Positions 60,301-64,000 of a DNA stretch of 64,000 nucleotides are shown here, one piece after another (the first letter of the stretch is position 1; each line of letters begins with the position of its first letter). A model generated the notes under the pieces. It was given only the letters and a program-made list of their open reading frames with translations. It did no database searches and was not told the origin of the DNA. This DNA is from Vigna angularis (lineage: Eukaryota > Streptophyta > Magnoliopsida > Fabales > Fabaceae). The stretch is from NCBI RefSeq assembly GCF_016808095.1, contig NC_068973.1, forward strand, positions 27,446,077-27,510,076. Reading direction: 5' to 3'. A program made the position numbers and the translations under genes.

Positions 60301-63300
60301 ACTGAATACTTCCCTAGAATATAGCTCTATTTACTATAATTATCTTATACTGAATATTTCCCTAGAATATAGCTCTATTTACTATAATTATCTGATAGGA
60401 TATAAGGTCATTGAATGTAATGTTAGGGGTTGGAAGGTATATGAGAGAAGAAGGTATAGGAGAGAAGGAGAAGGCCGAACGGTGGAAGGCGGGGAGAGGT
60501 CAAGCCGAACGGTGGAAGGCAGGGAAAGGTCAGGCTGAACGGTGGAAGGCGGTGAGTAGTCGAGCCAAGCGGCTGAAGGCGATGAGAGCTCGAGCCGAAC
60601 GGTCACCGAGAAACCTGAGCCGACCGGTTGAAGAGTTACTATTCTAACTGTTGTAGCAGTTAGGATAGGCGGAAAATAATTAGTATATTTAGAGCGATAT
60701 TCTAGGGAAATATATTCTAGGGAAATATTTAGAGTGATATTCTAGGGAAGTATATTATTTAGAACAATATTCTAGGGAAATATTTAGCACAAGATGGATG
60801 GGAAATAATTAGTATAAATAAAGCTAGAGTCTATCGTTAGGGTTATGTTTTTTATTATTGAGTTTGTTGACAGTACAGTCCTGTGAGGGAGGTTATGCTC
60901 CCAATTATCCTTGTTTACTTTTGTTTATTAAGAGAATTATATTACCATTAATAGGAGAAATTCATTCTTTCATTATCTTTTTTGCCTACTGTGATCATGG
61001 AAAATTAGGTGTCTTACTCAGATTCCTAAAATTATCTTATAGTGAATATTTCCCAAGAATATAGCTCTATTTACTATAATTAGTTCTTGCCCATGCTAAT
61101 TGCTACAACAATTAGGATAGTAACTCTTCAAATAGTCGGCTCTAATTCTTCACCTCCTTCCACCATTCGGCTCGAACCTTCACCGCCTTCTGTCGTTCGG
61201 CTCGATTCCTTACTGTCTTCCACCGTTCGGCTCGACCTCTCCCTATCTCCCACCATTCGGTGCCCTTCTTCTTCTCTCTCATCGCCTTCCACCGTTCGGC
61301 TTGACATCTCTCCGTCTTCTACCGTTCAGTGCCCTTCTTTTCTCTCACCGCCTTCCACCGTTCAGCTCGACCTCTTTCCGCCTTCCATTGTTTTGTGCCC
61401 TTCTTCTTCTCTCATACACTTTGTTCTTTTCTTGTATACCTTCCAACCCCTAACATTACATTCAATTACCTTATATCCTATCAGAGTGTGTGACAGTTCA
61501 TGTTTACAAAGTCTTGGACATGGGAAAATAATTGCTAATAATAGGGAATTTACTTACAGAAAGAACAAACTTGTTGAAGGCCTGTCACAGCTTTGGCTGT
61601 ACGACCAACAACAACAACACAACCTTCATTTTATATCTCATAGATCACTTTCATCTTAAAGTTCTTACTTATCTGTCATCAACCACTCTCTCTTCATCAA
61701 TCAATCTAGAACTCTATATGTTAGAGAATCTACCCTTATCCAAAAAGGGCAATTGAAACCAAATCTTCTTAAACAATTAAAACTCCCACAAAATCCAAAA
61801 GAAAATCAATTGTTACCCCACTAGGTTCATCCCAGATGAATACACCCTCATGTGCATCGCTTTCCAATTTTATTTATCCTTTTTGAAAGGGAAAGGGAAA
61901 AAAACATTCGTACCTTTGGTTTGCAGAGTGATATGCCTTTGCTTCTCGCTAAAGGAGAAATGTTCTCAGAACCTTTAACGATGGTCGTAGAGCCTTCGAC
62001 AGTTTGGCGACGATAGAGTGTGGCAAAGCCTTTGAGAACGATGATCCTTCAACAGCGACGTGTCTTAGATAGCGATGTGTCTTAGATAGCGACGAGCCTT
62101 CAATGGCGGTGAGCCTTCCACAGTGGCGGACCTTCCACGGCGGTGAGCATTAAGGGCGGCGAGCCTTCAACCATAGCAGTAGCGAGCCTTTGATGATACT
62201 GAGAAAGGAATGTAATGAAGCCTATTTTGGTCCCTCTTTTCGGAGGGTTTGTTCAAAGTGGTCCTTCCTTTTTTTAAAAATTCACTTTAGTCCTACCTTT
62301 CGTAAAAACTGTTCAAGTTGATCCTTTTTGGTAACGGCGTTAAGTTCACTAACGGTAGAACTGCCAGGTGTGCAATGTTTGATGACTTGGAACCTTTTAT
62401 ATGTGTTGGCAGTGTCACTTCATTATATGGGTTAAAAAAAAAATTAATTTCTCAACCAGAAACCCTAGGGAGAGTTTGCTTCCCACTGCCTCTCACTGAT
62501 TTGCCGCTGCAACAGGCCTCCACCCAACCAGCCACCGCGAGTTGTGGCACAAGGCGTCGCCGGTGCTGACGTTCGTTGCCGATCGAGGTGAGAGTTCCCC
62601 TCTTCCGCCGCTCGTCGCGCGATCGCTGCCACAATCTCTGCCGGCCACCGCACCAAGGTGCCTCTTCCTTCTCCTCTTCGCGCGAGGTTCTCCCTGCGCC
62701 TCGTCTTAAGACGTTGATGCCAGAAAGGGTCGCCACTCCAATGCCGGCGATAAAACTCCTCTTCCTCTGTTATGCGAAGTCGAAGGTGAAATAAATCGTC
62801 ATGGTTGCACCGCTTCTACTCGGAATTCACACCCGCCATCGGCAATCACCTTCTTGTTTGTACTGTATTGTGTTGGGCGTGAGTCTTGGGGCGTGAAAAA
62901 TTGATTTTCTGATTGGGGTAGTGAATGTTTTCTGTTAAGCATTGGGTTGGGGAAAAAATGGGTTTATGTTTGGGTTAAACTTCTGGAGATGAAGGAGAGG
63001 GTGTTCAGAATTCTTAGGTTGTGATGGTAAGGCGTTTTGCTTCAGAAATTGATTTTTTGTTTGATTTTCTTTCGGCGGTGGTTGATTTGGGTGATGGTGG
63101 AAGATGAGGGATATGAGTTGTTTCAAAAGATAAGCTTTAAACCTATCAGCATGGGATTTGTGATTTGGGCATGTTCATTCTAGAAATGCATTTGATTCTG
63201 CTACCATTTTCTATAGTGTTTTCTGGGTGCAAGCAGAGGAGTATCGAAGCCTTGATGCTGGTGGAATATACACTATTTTTTTATTTTACCCTATTTACAC

Positions 63301-64000
63301 GTCATTATTAATTATATTTTTAAAACAAATTATAATGCCACATCATCAAACATTGCACACCTGGCAGTTCTACCGTTAGTGAACTTAACGCCGTTACCAA
63401 AAAGGATCAACTTGAACAATTTTTGCGAAAGGTAGGACTAAAGTGAATTTTTAAAAAAAGGAAGGATCACTTTGAACAAACCCTCCGAAAAGAGGGACCA
63501 AAATAGGTATTAAACCAAAATAAAATAAGTTCAGTATATTTAAACTGAATTATTAAACAGATAACTAGGTTTTAGTAAAAATAGTTTTAAGTTTTTTTAA
63601 GTACAAAAAAGAGTATAAATAAACTATAATTTAGAGTTTTTAAGTAAATTGTGCCTAGCCCTACCTACTTTATATATACATGCTTTATAACATTGTGTTT
63701 TCTCGCACTTTTTTACAGGTCAGGATTCATTCGGAATTGCGTCATAGGAATGTTGTAGAACTTTGTGACTGGTAATATCCTATTAAAAAGCTTGCTTTGG
63801 AAGGAAAAAAAGAGGTTTCTAAAGTGTGGTTCTTTTGTAGGTATAAGACTTCTCATCACACAGGTTTGATTTTAGAGCACTGCGTTGGAGGTGATTTGCT
63901 CACCATCTTACAACAATTGCACAAGGTACACAATGTTTTTGATAGGGTGGTAAGGGTTTATGAGAATGAAATGGTGAGGCGGTTAGAGGGTGTTTGTAAC
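57333..64000 (+). CDS. RUNKEL/FUSED-like protein kinase, 5' part (runs off the right edge)
   Basis: Four exons join in phase: 57333-57380, 57481-57579, 63719-63771 and 63841-63925, all with GT-AG borders. The product begins MSQYCIYEVIGLGGYSTIYR, then EYFAVKKVHKSQEPEVLEEV, RHRNVVELCDWYKT, and LILEHCVGGDLLTILQQ. The glycine-rich loop (GLGGYS), the ATP-anchoring lysine (AVKK) and the hinge (LEHCVGGD) are present. It best resembles the N-lobe of RUNKEL, a FUSED-family kinase needed for phragmoplast organisation in plant cytokinesis; catalytic and HEAT-like repeat exons would lie beyond 64000. Several positions differ from RUNKEL as I recall it (for example VRIHSELRHRN), so it may be a diverged paralogue. 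Intron 2 (57580-63718) is 6.1 kb and full of insertions. Confidence 0.7.
58384..59038 (-). pseudogene. Fragment of a group-I bZIP transcription factor inside kinase intron 2
   Basis: Minus-strand exon at 59038-58954: RDTTGLSSENTELNLRLQAM then KQQAKLCD, the end of the leucine zipper, with donor GTACGT. The next exon, from 58743, reads ALNEALKKEVDRLRIATGEI, then ADNYGLGMHQLTYSQ and a Gln/His/Ser tail. This is the C-terminal part of a VIP1/RF2/PosF21-like bZIP. After SNLI the frame shifts into a stop at 58522, though the other frame still reads IGQFQGLGIGNGVSQV; a second shift precedes PISVNKNQ. The basic region is absent. The retained intron (58744-58953) shows DNA-level transfer rather than retroposition. 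Intron-like sequence continues to about 59410. Confidence 0.8.
59413..60065 (+). mobile_element. Retrotransposon fragment with gag-like N-terminus
   Basis: Sequence like the 3' half of an LTR and leader is followed at about 59920 by a frame MEETKEESKANFQRISEIMD, then DVMRKLKNIEKG, resembling the coiled N-terminus of Ty3-type Gag. It is cut at 60066 by the inverted LTR. The primer-binding site is not clear, and the identification is tentative. Confidence 0.4.
60393..61029 (+). mobile_element. LTR of the same family, plus orientation, nested
   Basis: It starts TGATAGGATATAAGGT and runs to TTACTCAGATTCCTAA, homologous in order to the host LTR but inverted. The 7-bp direct repeat AATTATC lies at 60386-60392 and 61030-61036 (5 bp would suffice). 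The last few bases of the LTR (CA) are lost or mutated. It carries its own GCCGAACGGTGGAAGGCGGG repeats. Confidence 0.7.
60470..60612. repeat. ~30-bp GC-rich minisatellite in the nested LTR
   Basis: About five copies of GCCGAACGGTGGAAGGCGGG followed by GAGAGGTCAA variants. The inverted counterpart is at 61130-61400 in the host LTR. Open frames on either strand through these are artefacts of the repeat. Confidence 0.85.
61486..62210. other. Intron DNA with a short GCGACGAGCCTTCAA repeat
   Basis: Unidentified sequence within kinase intron 2. Between 61980 and 62190 variants of GGCGGTGAGCCTTCCA and GCGACGAGCCTTCAA recur about every 20-25 bp. A segment ending near 61915 (CTTTGGTTTGCAGAGTG) may be a captured exon, but nothing is recognised. 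Confidence 0.35.
62211..63516. mobile_element. Long-TIR Mutator-like element with GC-rich cargo (young)
   Basis: The arms of about 180 bp are nearly identical. Both read CCTATTTTGGTCCCTCTTTT, CGGAGGGTTTGTTCAAAGTG, TTTTTGGTAACGGCGTTAAG and AGAACTGCCAGGTGTGCAAT inward, the right one on the minus strand ending at 63516. The terminal family matches 51944-53181 (GGTTTAATACC). The leftmost ~12 bases are altered and no clean target duplication was found. The core (62450-63260) is GC-rich and leader/exon-like, but I cannot name the parent. It lies in kinase intron 2, about 200 bp upstream of exon 3. Confidence 0.75.

Larger units (their letters stand above)
60066..61485 (-). mobile_element. LTR, minus orientation, interrupted by a sister LTR
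   Basis: Minus strand starts TGATAGGATATAAGGT at 61485 and ends GAAACCTAACA at 60066 (TG...CA). After removing 60393-61029 the two parts join to about 780 bp. It contains a run of Cys/Gly-poor GTTCGGCTCGA...CACCG(C)CTTCCACC repeats (61130-61400). No 5-bp target duplication is obvious (GAAGA against GAGTG). Confidence 0.65.

Noticed and set aside
60388..61659. Frames of 72-190 aa rich in Ser, Pro, Arg (such as repeated PPSTVRLD)
   Set aside because: They arise from the ~30-bp GC-rich minisatellite in the nested and host LTRs.

Overview
This is a 64 kb window of plant nuclear DNA. It is strongly AT-rich, has spliced genes with GT-AG introns, long (AT)n and (CA)n microsatellites and many transposable elements. 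The TRIM elements, the long-TIR Mutator-like elements and the closest gene resemblances point to a legume; Phaseolus or Vigna is my guess, not something the sequence proves. There is no sign of bacterial, organellar or CRISPR sequence.

Ordinary genes are few. (1) An RKD-type RWP-RK transcription factor lies at 19185-20519 (+, three exons, 262 aa). (2) A DUF688-type protein lies at 43957-45798 (-, two exons, 212 aa). (3) The 5' part of a RUNKEL/FUSED-like protein kinase starts at 57333 (+) and runs off the right edge; its intron 2 is about 6.1 kb and packed with insertions. (4) The terminal exon of a group-I cyclic-nucleotide-gated channel lies at 50341-51039 (+) with no upstream exons. It sits beside fragments of an ABCC transporter and, less surely, a cytochrome P450.

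The rest is mainly mobile DNA. From left to right: a ~91-bp tandem array broken by nested Mutator-like elements, one carrying exon 1 of a TRAP-beta (translocon) gene (1-3310); two 2.6-kb solo-LTR-like elements in opposite orientation, each with a 5-bp target duplication (4187-6850, 7015-9613); a Mutator-like element holding a small GRF zinc-finger gene and the N-terminal half of a MuDR-type transposase (12724-15523); a chimeric retroelement made of a gag-bearing copia part and a TRIM-like part (23965-26467); a TRIM (27789-28288); a third LTR-like region with a long CA repeat (29700-32690); a decayed plant-transposon-protein pseudogene (35853-37430); long-TIR elements with captured GC-richer DNA (37926-39446, 51944-53181, 62211-63516); a CACTA element with 3-bp target duplication (54605-55456); and an LTR inserted into an inverted LTR of its own family (60066-61485).

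I see no new enzymatic system. The unusual content is the density of transposons that carry pieces of host genes (TRAP-beta, GRF zinc finger, unidentified GC-rich exons), the gag/TRIM chimera, and a kinase gene whose second intron has absorbed a bZIP gene fragment and several transposons. All calls come from reading the sequence; no database search was run.
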